Assembly (NCBI GenBank): GCA_015709715.1
Contig: CP054184.1
Coordinates: 372,001-436,000 of the forward strand
DNA length: 64,000 nucleotides
Direction of reading: 5' to 3'
From: Nitrospira sp.
Lineage (GTDB): Bacteria; Nitrospirota; Nitrospiria; Nitrospirales; Nitrospiraceae
Part shown: positions 23,742 to 31,352 of the stretch, in pieces
How positions within the stretch are numbered: position 1 is the first letter of the stretch
How the letters are laid out: every line of letters begins with the position of its first letter
The notes under the pieces: model-generated
The model's database searches: none
What the model was told of the DNA's origin: nothing
Seen by the model: only the letters and a program-made list of their open reading frames with translations
Made by a program: the position numbers and the translations under genes

Positions 23742-24556
23742 GTCTGGCTCACGATTCCCTTCGGAACCGTCACCGTAATCGTGCGCCGCTTGGCCAGGGC
23801 ATCCGCCCCCACACGACGGGCCCAGTTGTCCTGATTCCGCATCCAGGCCGGCAAGCCCGGCGGAAAGTCCTGATCCGGAATGGCCACCTTATCCCCCGGC
23901 AGCCACCCCTCGCCATATGGAACCAACGGACGCACGGTATCCGGCTGCGTGATCGCCGAGTGAAGGACGGCCAACGCGTCGTTCCATTTTTTCAACATCG
24001 CCTTGGTGGCCGTCCGCAATTTTTCCTTGTCGCCCTTCGACGAACTCTCCGGTTGCGTGGGATGGGTGATCGCCGCATAGGCGGCGGTCGCATTCTGGCC
24101 GGTCGGCGTGGCCCGCCATTTCTGCCAGGCCTCGTCGGCCAACATGCCCAACGCGATCACCACCTCGACCTGAGGAGTGACCAGCGCATCCAGCCACCGA
24201 TGGCGGTAGGCGAGGATCCCCGGCGCCTTCCTGTGTTTCGAACTCACGCTGCCGTAGACGCTGTACAGGAACGTGTTGATCATCACGTAGCTACGCTCGA
24301 TGCCCAGCTTGGCCAAGAATCCCTGGACGCGCTGGCCCGCCTCCCCGACGAGAATGCGGCGCACGATCGTCTCGTTCTGCGCCGGATCTTGGCCGATCAG
24401 GAGGACGCGCGCCGAGCCATCCAATCGCCCCCGGTGGAAAATCGGTCCCCATTCCATGCGAAAGTCCTTCGCCGGATAGACGGTCTCATCCGGATAGTCT
24501 TCACAAAGGCCCTTGAACGGTTCCTGCCCATAGCCAGGATCGAATGCTGTCGTCAT
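23738..24556 (-). CDS. Uracil-DNA glycosylase superfamily protein
   Basis: The 272-residue protein has the superfamily's motif 1 in VLLIGQDPAQNE (about 52-63), the following helix with FLAKLGIERSYVMINTFLY, and VVIALGMLADEAW as a central strand. The usual motif 2 (HPS-like) may correspond to AITHPTQPES (about 175). The aspartate and asparagine are consistent with base excision, but whether it acts on uracil is unknown. It is translationally coupled to the downstream amidohydrolase (ATGA overlap), which hints at a nucleobase-related process. Confidence 0.8.
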   Translation of the reverse strand: MTTAFDPGYGQEPFKGLCEDYPDETVYPAKDFRMEWGPIFHRGRLDGSARVLLIGQDPAQNETIVRRILVGEAGQRVQGFLAKLGIERSYVMINTFLYSVYGSVSSKHRKAPGILAYRHRWLDALVTPQVEVVIALGMLADEAWQKWRATPTGQNATAAYAAITHPTQPESSSKGDKEKLRTATKAMLKKWNDALAVLHSAITQPDTVRPLVPYGEGWLPGDKVAIPDQDFPPGLPAWMRNQDNWARRVGADALAKRRTITVTVPKGIVSQT

Positions 24557-24656
24557 ATGTTCCTCCTCGACTTATAAGGACCTCTGGGCACCCCTTCATG
24601 CCATATCCTGAGCGATCTGAGAAGAGGCCGCCATCGGAATCTCAGGCGAGATTGGT

Positions 24657-25943
24657 TCACTGTATCTGCTCCAGCTGCCCCTTCTCCCCGACCTGCAGCA
24701 GAACCAACCTTCGATTCAGCACACCTTTCGCATTGAAGGAGGCGGGTCCCAGCAGCGCCGGAAGCGCATCGGCTTGCTCTAAGTACGCACGAAGCCGCTT
24801 GCCGGCTGTGCCCCCTGCACGGATTCCAGCCAGAATCAGCTCGGTGGCTTCATAGGCCTGGGCGGCGAAGGGAGTCGGTTCAGCATGGTAGCGGAGCCGA
24901 TAGGCCTCGACAAATGCTTGAACGGCCGGCGCTTTGCTCTCCGCAAAAAAACTGTCGACGAAGATGCCCCCCAACAGTGACCTCTCGGGAAAGTTCGCCA
25001 GGTCTGGGCTGTGCCAGGCACTGCTGCCAAGCAGCCGCACCTTCACATCCTGAAAGCGCAATTGGGCGGCAATCAGGGCAGCCTGACGAAAGGCTCCAGG
25101 CAAGTAGATGGCATCGAGCCCTCGACGCGATGGAGTGCCATGCTTCTTTTGAGCTACGCTGGCCCCGGATGGTCTTCTTTCGTGAGCCCGACTATCGTCT
25201 TGTAGACGCCTCCGAACCGCAACTTTCAAGCGCGTGACCTGAGCGGTAAAATCTTGTTCCTCCTCCTGGTAAGACTCCACGTCGACCACCTCCCCGCCCC
25301 GTCGACGCACCTCTTCCGCGAATGATTGCGCGAGTTGTCGCCCGTAGCCGGCTGCAGGATGGATGACCGCGAACCGCCGATAGCCCAAGCGGCCCATCGC
25401 GTAGGCCACGATCCCTTCCGCTTGCAATGGGTAGGTCAACGCGGTGCTGAATGCGTAAGGACTGAGCTGCCGCACATCAGATCGTGTGGCCGCAGGGGTG
25501 ATGAGCGGCACGTGGGCTCCCTCAACGAGCCTCGCGGCTTCCTCCAACTGCTGAGACGCGAGGGGACCGATCACCCCCGACAGCCGCGGTTCGTCCAGTA
25601 AGACGTTCAGAGGTTGTTGCACAGCCCTGTCGCCTCTCGTGTCTCGCACAACCAGTCTGACCACCGTCCCACCCTCGCGGTTCCAACGGTCTACGGCAAG
25701 CTCAACCCCATGGAGGCATTCCTGGCCGTAGGCCGCCATGGGACCGGTGAGGGGCAGCAGCGCGCCGACCCTGTACAACGGGACGGCGTCGGCTTGGGCG
25801 GGACGAGACAACAATGGAGGCGAGACCGGTGGGCCTGGCTTCTGATTCGGAGGAGCCTGACAGGCGGCGGCAACGAAGAGGACGATCAGGAAAGCAACGA
25901 TTCTGGAAGGAGCGACTGTTCGATTGGACGATGAGCCATACAT
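24657..25943 (-). CDS. ABC-type periplasmic binding lipoprotein (Peripla_BP_6/LpoA-like)
   Basis: The 428-residue protein has a lipobox (AAAC, Cys about 28) and a type I periplasmic binding fold of the branched-chain amino acid/LpoA class: VGALLPLTGPMAAYGQE, GVIGPLASQQLEEAA, PLITPAATRSDVR and YRRFAVIHPAAGYGRQLAQ. No transporter permease or ATPase is nearby, which favours a penicillin-binding-protein activator (LpoA-like) role over uptake. The middle (about 240-265) has an arginine/serine-rich insertion unusual for the fold. ATG at 25943 is chosen over an upstream TTG. It begins 39 bases after the HEAT-repeat gene. Confidence 0.8.
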   Translation of the reverse strand: MYGSSSNRTVAPSRIVAFLIVLFVAAACQAPPNQKPGPPVSPPLLSRPAQADAVPLYRVGALLPLTGPMAAYGQECLHGVELAVDRWNREGGTVVRLVVRDTRGDRAVQQPLNVLLDEPRLSGVIGPLASQQLEEAARLVEGAHVPLITPAATRSDVRQLSPYAFSTALTYPLQAEGIVAYAMGRLGYRRFAVIHPAAGYGRQLAQSFAEEVRRRGGEVVDVESYQEEEQDFTAQVTRLKVAVRRRLQDDSRAHERRPSGASVAQKKHGTPSRRGLDAIYLPGAFRQAALIAAQLRFQDVKVRLLGSSAWHSPDLANFPERSLLGGIFVDSFFAESKAPAVQAFVEAYRLRYHAEPTPFAAQAYEATELILAGIRAGGTAGKRLRAYLEQADALPALLGPASFNAKGVLNRRLVLLQVGEKGQLEQIQ

Positions 25944-25982
25944 CGAACGCGGTCCCCTGTGTAAGGGCAAGCCACGGCCACG

Positions 25983-27230
25983 CTACCTCACCTGGAGCAA
26001 GACCTGCTGCCGAAATCCTGGGGCGCTGGTATTGAAGAGCGGTCTTCCCGGCTCGCGCATGGATAGTTCGATCGCGGCGGCTGTGCGTTGCCGTTGTTTC
26101 CCTGTCCGTAACACTTCATTGAACCAGTCGACCGTCATCGGCTTGCCCAACAAATAACGCGTTCCATTCGTGAACCCGAGCCGGTGACTGGCCCACCATC
26201 GTTCGACCAATTGAGGATTGGGCCAAGGCAAATCTTCGTCTGGATCGATCTCGATGTTCTCGTCTTCCGGATTTTCCGTTGGGCCTGCTTCGAAGCCCTC
26301 CGGTTTCTCGCCTTCCAGATCTTCGTAGGCCAGATCGGTACCGGTGATCATCGTGAAGGATTCTCCCGCCACGCGAGCGACCTCCGGCTTCGCCATCCGT
26401 TCGATCAGCCAGGGAATCCCGGCCGGATCGCCGATCACGCCAAGTCCTTGCACCGCCATGCGGAGGGTCTCGGGTCGGCCGGCCAATTCACGCTGCCACT
26501 CGTGGGCCGCCTGAAGGGGCATCCGCCTCAGCGCCATCGCGCAGGCTGATTCGGCCCTTTCTCCACCCTGCTCAGCCAGACGCTGCAAGACCGGAATGGC
26601 GGAAGGTTCACCAAGCAAAGCGCCGGACCAAGCAGCCCAAAAGCGGCTGGTTGGATCTTCACTATTGAGATTGGATTTCACGACTGGGAGTAGGTCGTTG
26701 CGCCCGAGCTCGCCAACAGCCTTCAGGGATCGAGCCTTCAGCGAGAGATCGGTCGCAGAGAGACTATCGAGCAACGCAGCACCGGGGTCTTGGCGATGCA
26801 CCGCAGAGGCAGCAATCCCAATCTGCCTCTGAATGGATGATTCAGCCGTCAGCAGTCGTTGGATATGGGGGGAAGCCTGTGCAAAGGGAATCCAGCCGAG
26901 CGCCGAGACGAGTCCGCGAGACAGTTCCATGGACGCGCCCCCGACTGAAAGCACCTCGTTGATCCGATTCCCATCCCCGCTTTCAAACGCCAGCACCGCC
27001 GCTGCGAAGACCTCGCCAGGCTCTCGCTGCCCCAACCCTTCTCTGCAGAATTCCCACCCCGCATCGCCGGCAATGCGCAGTCCATCAAGATGCGCCTCGA
27101 TCCGGTCATCCAGCTTGGCCAGATCTTTCAGCGCATAGTGCGGCGCATGGACGGCGTTGTTGCGAAGGAGCCAGAGAAATGCGGCTTCTTCAGCGTGCTG
27201 ACTGACAATAGATACAATAATCGGTGCCAT
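25983..27230 (-). CDS. T6SS-associated HEAT-repeat protein, TIGR02270-like
   Basis: The 415-residue protein resembles the TIGR02270 family, which is frequently found in type VI secretion loci. The N-terminus (SQHAEEAAFLWLLRNNAVHAP) is a family hallmark. The middle is built of HEAT-like helical repeats (about 100-270; DLSLKARSLKAVGELGRND and AVQGLGVIGDPAGI). A very acidic segment follows (about 295-335, rich in Glu/Asp/Pro), then a conserved end with LGKPMTVDWFNEVLRTGKQRQR. No enzymatic motif is visible; a scaffold role is inferred. A truncated second copy lies about 1 kb upstream beyond vapBC. Confidence 0.8.
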   Translation of the reverse strand: MAPIIVSIVSQHAEEAAFLWLLRNNAVHAPHYALKDLAKLDDRIEAHLDGLRIAGDAGWEFCREGLGQREPGEVFAAAVLAFESGDGNRINEVLSVGGASMELSRGLVSALGWIPFAQASPHIQRLLTAESSIQRQIGIAASAVHRQDPGAALLDSLSATDLSLKARSLKAVGELGRNDLLPVVKSNLNSEDPTSRFWAAWSGALLGEPSAIPVLQRLAEQGGERAESACAMALRRMPLQAAHEWQRELAGRPETLRMAVQGLGVIGDPAGIPWLIERMAKPEVARVAGESFTMITGTDLAYEDLEGEKPEGFEAGPTENPEDENIEIDPDEDLPWPNPQLVERWWASHRLGFTNGTRYLLGKPMTVDWFNEVLRTGKQRQRTAAAIELSMREPGRPLFNTSAPGFRQQVLLQVR

Positions 27231-27304
27231 CTGTTCCGTTCAAACAGTCTAAAAAGACGGCCGTTCTCTTTATCGGCTCAAGCCGTTGATGGTCGAACTC
27301 CTGC

Positions 27305-27342
27305 TTGACATACTGATGCTCTGTAAATATGCTCTGACATAT
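27305..27342 (+). promoter_or_regulatory. vapBC promoter with overlapping inverted repeat
   Basis: A near-perfect sigma-70 promoter is visible: TTGACA at 27305-27310, a 17-base spacer and TATGCT at 27328-27333. Transcription would start about seven bases on, at or next to the vapB ATG (27341), so the mRNA is predicted to be leaderless. ATATG (27327-27331) and CATAT (27338-27342) form an inverted repeat across the -10 element and start codon, a plausible VapB autorepression operator. Confidence 0.6.
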
Positions 27343-27592
27343 GCGAACAACTGTCCGTCTAGACGATCACTTACTTCAGTCAGCCAAGCGCTATGCTCAA
27401 GAAACGGGTCGAACTCTGACCGGTTTCATCGAAGATGCCTTGCGTCAAGCCCTCGCCACACGTCATCCCAAGGTACGACGAACTCACGTAAAGCTCACAA
27501 CGGTCAAGGGCCACGGCGTCCGACCGGGCATTGACTTGGATGATTCCGCCTCCTTACTGACCATGATGGAAGAGCCGCGTGATTCTGCTTGA
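27341..27592 (+). CDS. vapB: VapB-type ribbon-helix-helix antitoxin
   Basis: The 83-residue antitoxin begins RTTVRLDDHLLQSAKRYAQ, a ribbon-helix-helix DNA-binding domain (residues 2-42). It is followed by a flexible, basic then acidic tail that would wrap the toxin (PGIDLDDSASLLTMME). Its last 14 bases overlap the vapC start, the usual coupling in vapBC modules. It would neutralise VapC and repress its own promoter, which lies immediately upstream. Confidence 0.9.
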   Translation: MRTTVRLDDHLLQSAKRYAQETGRTLTGFIEDALRQALATRHPKVRRTHVKLTTVKGHGVRPGIDLDDSASLLTMMEEPRDSA

Positions 27593-28007
27593 TGTGAACG
27601 TTCTCGTATATGCACACCGGGAAGACGCTCCGGATCATCGCGCGTACCTGAGTTGGCTCGAAGACCTGATTAATTCCGACCAAGCTTACGGCCTTTCGGA
27701 CATCGTGCTGAGCGGTTTTATCCGCATTGTCACGCATCCGAAAGTGTTTACTCCCCGCAGCACCATTCACCAGGCGATTGCGTTTGCACAGGAACTACGC
27801 GGCCAACCTAACTGTATGGCCATTGCTCCAGGTCCCCGCCACTGGGACATCTTTTGTCGTCTCTGTAAGGAAGCCGACGCCAAGGGAAATCTCGTGCCCG
27901 ATGCGTACTTGGCTGCACTGGCTATCGAAAGCGGGAGCGAATGGGTCACCACTGACCGCGACTACCGCCGCTTTCCAGGCTTGCGCTGCCGCCACCCTTT
28001 GCAGTGA
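27579..28007 (+). CDS. vapC: VapC-type PIN-domain ribonuclease toxin
   Basis: The 142-residue toxin is a PIN-domain RNase. The four expected acidic positions are visible: Asp in MILLDVNVLVYA, Glu/Asp in the early helices, Asp in VPDAYLAALAIE and Asp in VTTDRDYRRF. It starts with GTG inside vapB. VapC proteins typically cleave initiator tRNA or rRNA when freed from VapB. The gene ends only about 17 bases from the remnant HEAT-repeat copy, so the module sits exactly at a rearrangement boundary. Confidence 0.92.
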   Translation: MILLDVNVLVYAHREDAPDHRAYLSWLEDLINSDQAYGLSDIVLSGFIRIVTHPKVFTPRSTIHQAIAFAQELRGQPNCMAIAPGPRHWDIFCRLCKEADAKGNLVPDAYLAALAIESGSEWVTTDRDYRRFPGLRCRHPLQ

Positions 28008-28023
28008 CAGAAGTGCTGCTCAG

Positions 28024-28263
28024 GACAATGGCTGCCGCGAACACTTCGTCAGCCGCTTTCTGACCCAACCCTTCTTTGCAGACTTTCCATCCCGCATCGC
28101 CGGCGATCCGCAATCCATCGAGATGCGTCTCGACACGATCATCCAGCTTGGCGAGGTCTTTCAGCGCATAGTGTGGCGCATGGATAGCATTGTTGCGAAG
28201 CAGCCAGAGAAAGGCGGCTTCTTCGGCGTGTTGCTGAACAATGCTGTCGATGAGCTGTTTCAT
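28024..28263 (-). pseudogene. Truncated second copy of the TIGR02270-like HEAT-repeat gene
   Basis: Starting at the ATG at 28263, the first 80 codons align without gaps to residues 1-80 of the complete protein encoded at 25983-27230, about 79% identical by my count (shared QHAEEAAFLWLLRNN, HYALKDLAKLDDR). The similarity stops after EVFAAA, next to the vapC stop, and the frame then runs into unrelated sequence antisense to vapC. The DNA of 26991-27230 and 28024-28263 therefore forms a direct repeat of about 240 bases flanking vapBC. Confidence 0.85.
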
Positions 28264-28386
28264 AAAGCAACGCCAGCAGAAGCCAATCTTCCATCGACGT
28301 ACATTCCATGCTTCAGACAAAATTGGAAAGCAGCACTTAACCCCTATCATCCCCTTATTCTTTGTCCTCTAATAAGCACATTTATG

Positions 28387-28935
28387 CTATGTGTCAGTCG
28401 CTTCTGCCAGTGGTTCTAAAGTAACATCTATAAATCGACCTTCTTGAATTCGTTTTGCGACCCTCTCGCTCACGATAACATCCCCTCGCGATTCCGCAAG
28501 CCGAAACATGAGCAGATCGAGGGCTTTCGCAGGATCTATGGTCAAGCTTTCAAAAAACTGCACATCCGCCAGTGGTCTGCTTATTGAAGTGGACATATTG
28601 GCTACCGCGACCAAGCCTATGACATTGACGACGAGGTAATTATCAATTCTTCGGTCCCTCCGAGTGTCGGATACAACGGCAGGAAATGTCTGAAGGTTGT
28701 CCACCCCTGCAGCTCGCAGTGTTTCAACTAGACGTGCACTCATGAGCTCTGCGCCGGGGTAATAATCACTAAGCTCCAATTGATCACTTTCGTCACTTGC
28801 CAAAGAAAAAGGCCATGGTAGAGTCAGCTCTTCTTCATTTACCTTTTCACCAGACATTAAAGTCTCATCATAGTTGTCTTCTTTATGCATATAACCGGAG
28901 TAGAGGTTGAGATTTGCACCAAGGCGATAGTACAT
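28387..28935 (-). CDS. Imm11-type (DUF1629) immunity protein
   Basis: The 182-residue protein starts MYYRLGANLN and has the DUF1629/Imm11 organisation: a variable N-terminal half, NYLVVNVIGLVAVANMS in the middle, and a C-terminal half with ALDLLMFRLAESRGDVIVSERVAKRIQ. Imm11 proteins neutralise polymorphic toxins, often AHH nucleases. It lies directly downstream of the AHH toxin gene with a 12-base gap, the expected effector-immunity order. The sequence is clearly more A+T-rich than the tss genes. ATG at 28935 is preferred for its upstream GAGG. Confidence 0.75.
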   Translation of the reverse strand: MYYRLGANLNLYSGYMHKEDNYDETLMSGEKVNEEELTLPWPFSLASDESDQLELSDYYPGAELMSARLVETLRAAGVDNLQTFPAVVSDTRRDRRIDNYLVVNVIGLVAVANMSTSISRPLADVQFFESLTIDPAKALDLLMFRLAESRGDVIVSERVAKRIQEGRFIDVTLEPLAEATDT

Positions 28936-28947
28936 GATCACTTGACC

Positions 28948-29838
28948 TCATCGGGTAGGCGACTTTGGTTGATTGCCCTTCATCCATTTGGGCAGGGCAA
29001 GTTTCTTCAGTCGGTCACTCCACCATAGAGATGCGGGTTTACTTATAAATATTCTGTTAGCATCGATGAGTGACTTAATAATCCCAGAAACTTGATCCAT
29101 ATGTTGCACTAATGATTCAAGCGGCTGTACCGTCTTCTTTCCCGAGTCGGGCTTACATATAGAACACGAATCCATGTGTGCTTGGGCAGAATTTTGCACC
29201 CGACGGAGAAGGTTATCGACCGTATCTAAATATCCATTAGCGTGGATTCTTGCCTCTTCGTCATCATCCACTGGTGCCTCATAGGCTGCAGCGCGATGAG
29301 ACCCCTGATGTAACTGCCGATTGGTTATTTCCATTACTTCGAAAGCAATTGTGAGCTTAAGGTTGTCGTCACCATCTGCGGATCTCCACTCCACTAATGG
29401 CGTTGCATACGGCAAACAGTAACCATTGTTTGCATGATCAGTGTCGTAAAAAGTATCCGCAGCCAGTTGGTACTTCTTGCTTTTCGTATATCCTTTCGCA
29501 AGAAATGTACACACTGGGTGTCCCGGCAAGTGATTCTTTGGAATGAGGTGATGTGCCTGTACCGGAAAATGCGTGGAACTCAGATTGTCAAAGGACCATC
29601 TATAACCAGTGACTCCGGGCTTAGCGATAAAGGGCGTCGGGCCTCCAAGGTAGCCCTGTTTCTTATCCGTATCCTTCTCCATATTTCGATATAACCGCGC
29701 TCCCGAGCAGTCCTTATAAGTACCCCATTCATTGATGCGAGATTTCCAAGGTTTCGGATCCCTTTTCTTGCCATCGCAGTACTTATCGCTTGCGAGAGAG
29801 CGCTCAAATGCATTAGCGACTTGTTCCCCAATATCCAT
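28948..29838 (-). CDS. AHH-domain nuclease effector (T6SS cargo)
   Basis: The 296-residue protein carries VQAHHLIPKNHL (about 110) followed by DHANNGYCLPY, the AHH/HNH (ENDO VII-like) nuclease core. The general base is one of the tandem histidines, with further histidines in GHPVCTF and FYDTDH. Two CxxC-like clusters (CSICKP near 235) may bind a metal. The start at 29838 is set by AGGAG nine bases upstream; an ATG three codons earlier abuts that site. It lies between the PAAR-like and immunity genes, so it is probably injected by this T6SS to degrade DNA of rival cells. It is A+T-rich, suggesting transfer. Confidence 0.75.
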   Translation of the reverse strand: MDIGEQVANAFERSLASDKYCDGKKRDPKPWKSRINEWGTYKDCSGARLYRNMEKDTDKKQGYLGGPTPFIAKPGVTGYRWSFDNLSSTHFPVQAHHLIPKNHLPGHPVCTFLAKGYTKSKKYQLAADTFYDTDHANNGYCLPYATPLVEWRSADGDDNLKLTIAFEVMEITNRQLHQGSHRAAAYEAPVDDDEEARIHANGYLDTVDNLLRRVQNSAQAHMDSCSICKPDSGKKTVQPLESLVQHMDQVSGIIKSLIDANRIFISKPASLWWSDRLKKLALPKWMKGNQPKSPTR

Positions 29839-29881
29839 ACCTGTCATCTCCTAGAGGCAACTACCTGTAAATAGCTGTAAT

Positions 29882-30262
29882 TTAGCCCATGATATTCTTC
29901 TTATTGTGAAACAGCGGATCTCCCAACCGGCACACGTTCTTCCCTTCGAACTTCACATCGAACGAGTACATCATGAACTCTGCTTCGCCCTTGAAGGAAT
30001 TACTGACGACACCTCCACCAGCGTTGCCCGCCTCGTCGCCGCTGGTCATTTTATAGGTGGCGCCCTTCACCATCGGCATCTGCCCGTCAGTTTTTACGCT
30101 TTTAGGACCGCCCGACGTGTTCGAGGACATGCCGATGTTCGGATAGGGAATGGGAACCGGTCCGCCTGGCGTGGGCGTCTTACAGACATCCGGAAAGACC
30201 GTGCTCGTTCCTCCGCTACGCTTATGGACGACACCACGACAATTCGCAAAGATCGATGCCAT
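29882..30262 (-). CDS. PAAR-like DUF4150 protein (T6SS spike tip)
   Basis: The 126-residue protein matches DUF4150: FANCRGVVHKRSGGTSTVFPDVCKTPTPGGPVPIPYPNIG-like opening (key residues: the two cysteines, the proline-rich PGGPVPIPYPN) and a glycine-rich middle with VKGATYKMTSGDEAG. It ends with FEGKNVCRLGDPLFHNKKN. PAAR proteins cap the VgrG trimer, bind zinc through His/Cys and carry effectors. ATG at 30262 has GAGG upstream. It precedes the toxin gene by 43 bases and is probably its delivery partner. Confidence 0.85.
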   Translation of the reverse strand: MASIFANCRGVVHKRSGGTSTVFPDVCKTPTPGGPVPIPYPNIGMSSNTSGGPKSVKTDGQMPMVKGATYKMTSGDEAGNAGGGVVSNSFKGEAEFMMYSFDVKFEGKNVCRLGDPLFHNKKNIMG

Positions 30263-30287
30263 ACGAGCCTCACCCACCAGTGATTGT

Positions 30288-31352
30288 TCAGTTCATATGA
30301 ATCAGGGCTGCCCCTCGTTCTTGGCGGTCGGACGAGCACCACACGAGGCAGGGGCCATCGAGATAACCTTTCTGCATTCCGACCGCTCCTAAACCCAGCA
30401 TCAATGGACCTAGCGCCGCGCCGGGATCCCCGAAACAGTCAGCCGGATGTTCTATTCTGACGTTCTCTTGGAACCGCTCCTTGCTTCGGAGATAGGCGAC
30501 GCCCCACTCCTTGGACCAGAAATTCTCGCCGTTGAAGCCGGCTAACACTGTCTGCACGTTGTCTTTAACGGATGGGATGGCAGCGAAGAGCTCTTGGATC
30601 GTGCTCGCGAGTCCGTCGCCTCGATACGGTTCTTCACTATATCGATGGCCCTTCTCGACCCCAGTCGCGGCACCGGCAATCCTTGAGATTTGACCTTGGT
30701 CTGAAGTGCTTTTGTATGGAGCCGTGAGCAATAAGAAAGCCGCCCCTTCACCCGGCACGAATCCGTCCATCACGCCTTTGGCCAGGATCCGACCTTCCAT
30801 ATCGAGCGTGCCAAGTAGATAAAGGTCCAGATAAGTGTCGACCCCACCTACGATCACAGAGCTATTTTCGCCGGACTGCAATCGCGCGAGGGCCTCTCGA
30901 AGCGCCAACAGGCCTGCCGCGCGACCATGCGGAAACATCTTGCTTCGCGCGAGATTGAACTTCAGACCGGACTGCGTTGCGAGCTGATCAAGAAACTTCT
31001 CTCCCGCGGGATCGGCACGGTTCGGCAAAGACTCCGGCGTGCCGAGCAGGACCGGGATTTCCCCCACATTCGACATTCCTCTCAGAACCTCGCTCAACGC
31101 CGGTGCTGCGAGTCTTAACATTCTGGCCTGACGTGCCGTCATGCCGATGGTTTCTTCCAACGACCGTTCGAGCGGTGGAAGACATTCATCCGGAACGAGG
31201 GCCATGGTGAAGGGTTGGAACCGTCTATCATAGATCGACGTTTCGCAGAACCGCGAGATACCGGCCCTGACCGAGGAGGCCGTCTGCTGGGCTCCGATCC
31301 CCACCGCTGAGATCATGCCAAGAGACAGGATTGCCGCTCCTTGCTCAGACAT
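30288..31352 (-). CDS. Thiolase-fold (beta-ketoacyl synthase-like) protein without catalytic residues, T6SS-associated
   Basis: The 354-residue protein has the ketosynthase fold: AILSLGMISAVGIGAQQTASSVRAG at the start, VIVGGVDTYLDLY in the middle and FVPGEGAAFLLL near residue 200. The nucleophile-elbow cysteine expected before GLLAL is absent (the sequence is MFPHGRAAGLLAL), and the C-terminal GHxxGA histidine is replaced (FGDPGAALGP). It is thus unlikely to condense acyl chains. Similar genes accompany DUF2169 and DUF4150 in other T6SS cargo clusters. Its ATG overlaps the DUF2169 stop (TGATG). Chaperone or adaptor function is inferred. Confidence 0.75.
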   Translation of the reverse strand: MSEQGAAILSLGMISAVGIGAQQTASSVRAGISRFCETSIYDRRFQPFTMALVPDECLPPLERSLEETIGMTARQARMLRLAAPALSEVLRGMSNVGEIPVLLGTPESLPNRADPAGEKFLDQLATQSGLKFNLARSKMFPHGRAAGLLALREALARLQSGENSSVIVGGVDTYLDLYLLGTLDMEGRILAKGVMDGFVPGEGAAFLLLTAPYKSTSDQGQISRIAGAATGVEKGHRYSEEPYRGDGLASTIQELFAAIPSVKDNVQTVLAGFNGENFWSKEWGVAYLRSKERFQENVRIEHPADCFGDPGAALGPLMLGLGAVGMQKGYLDGPCLVWCSSDRQERGAALIHMN

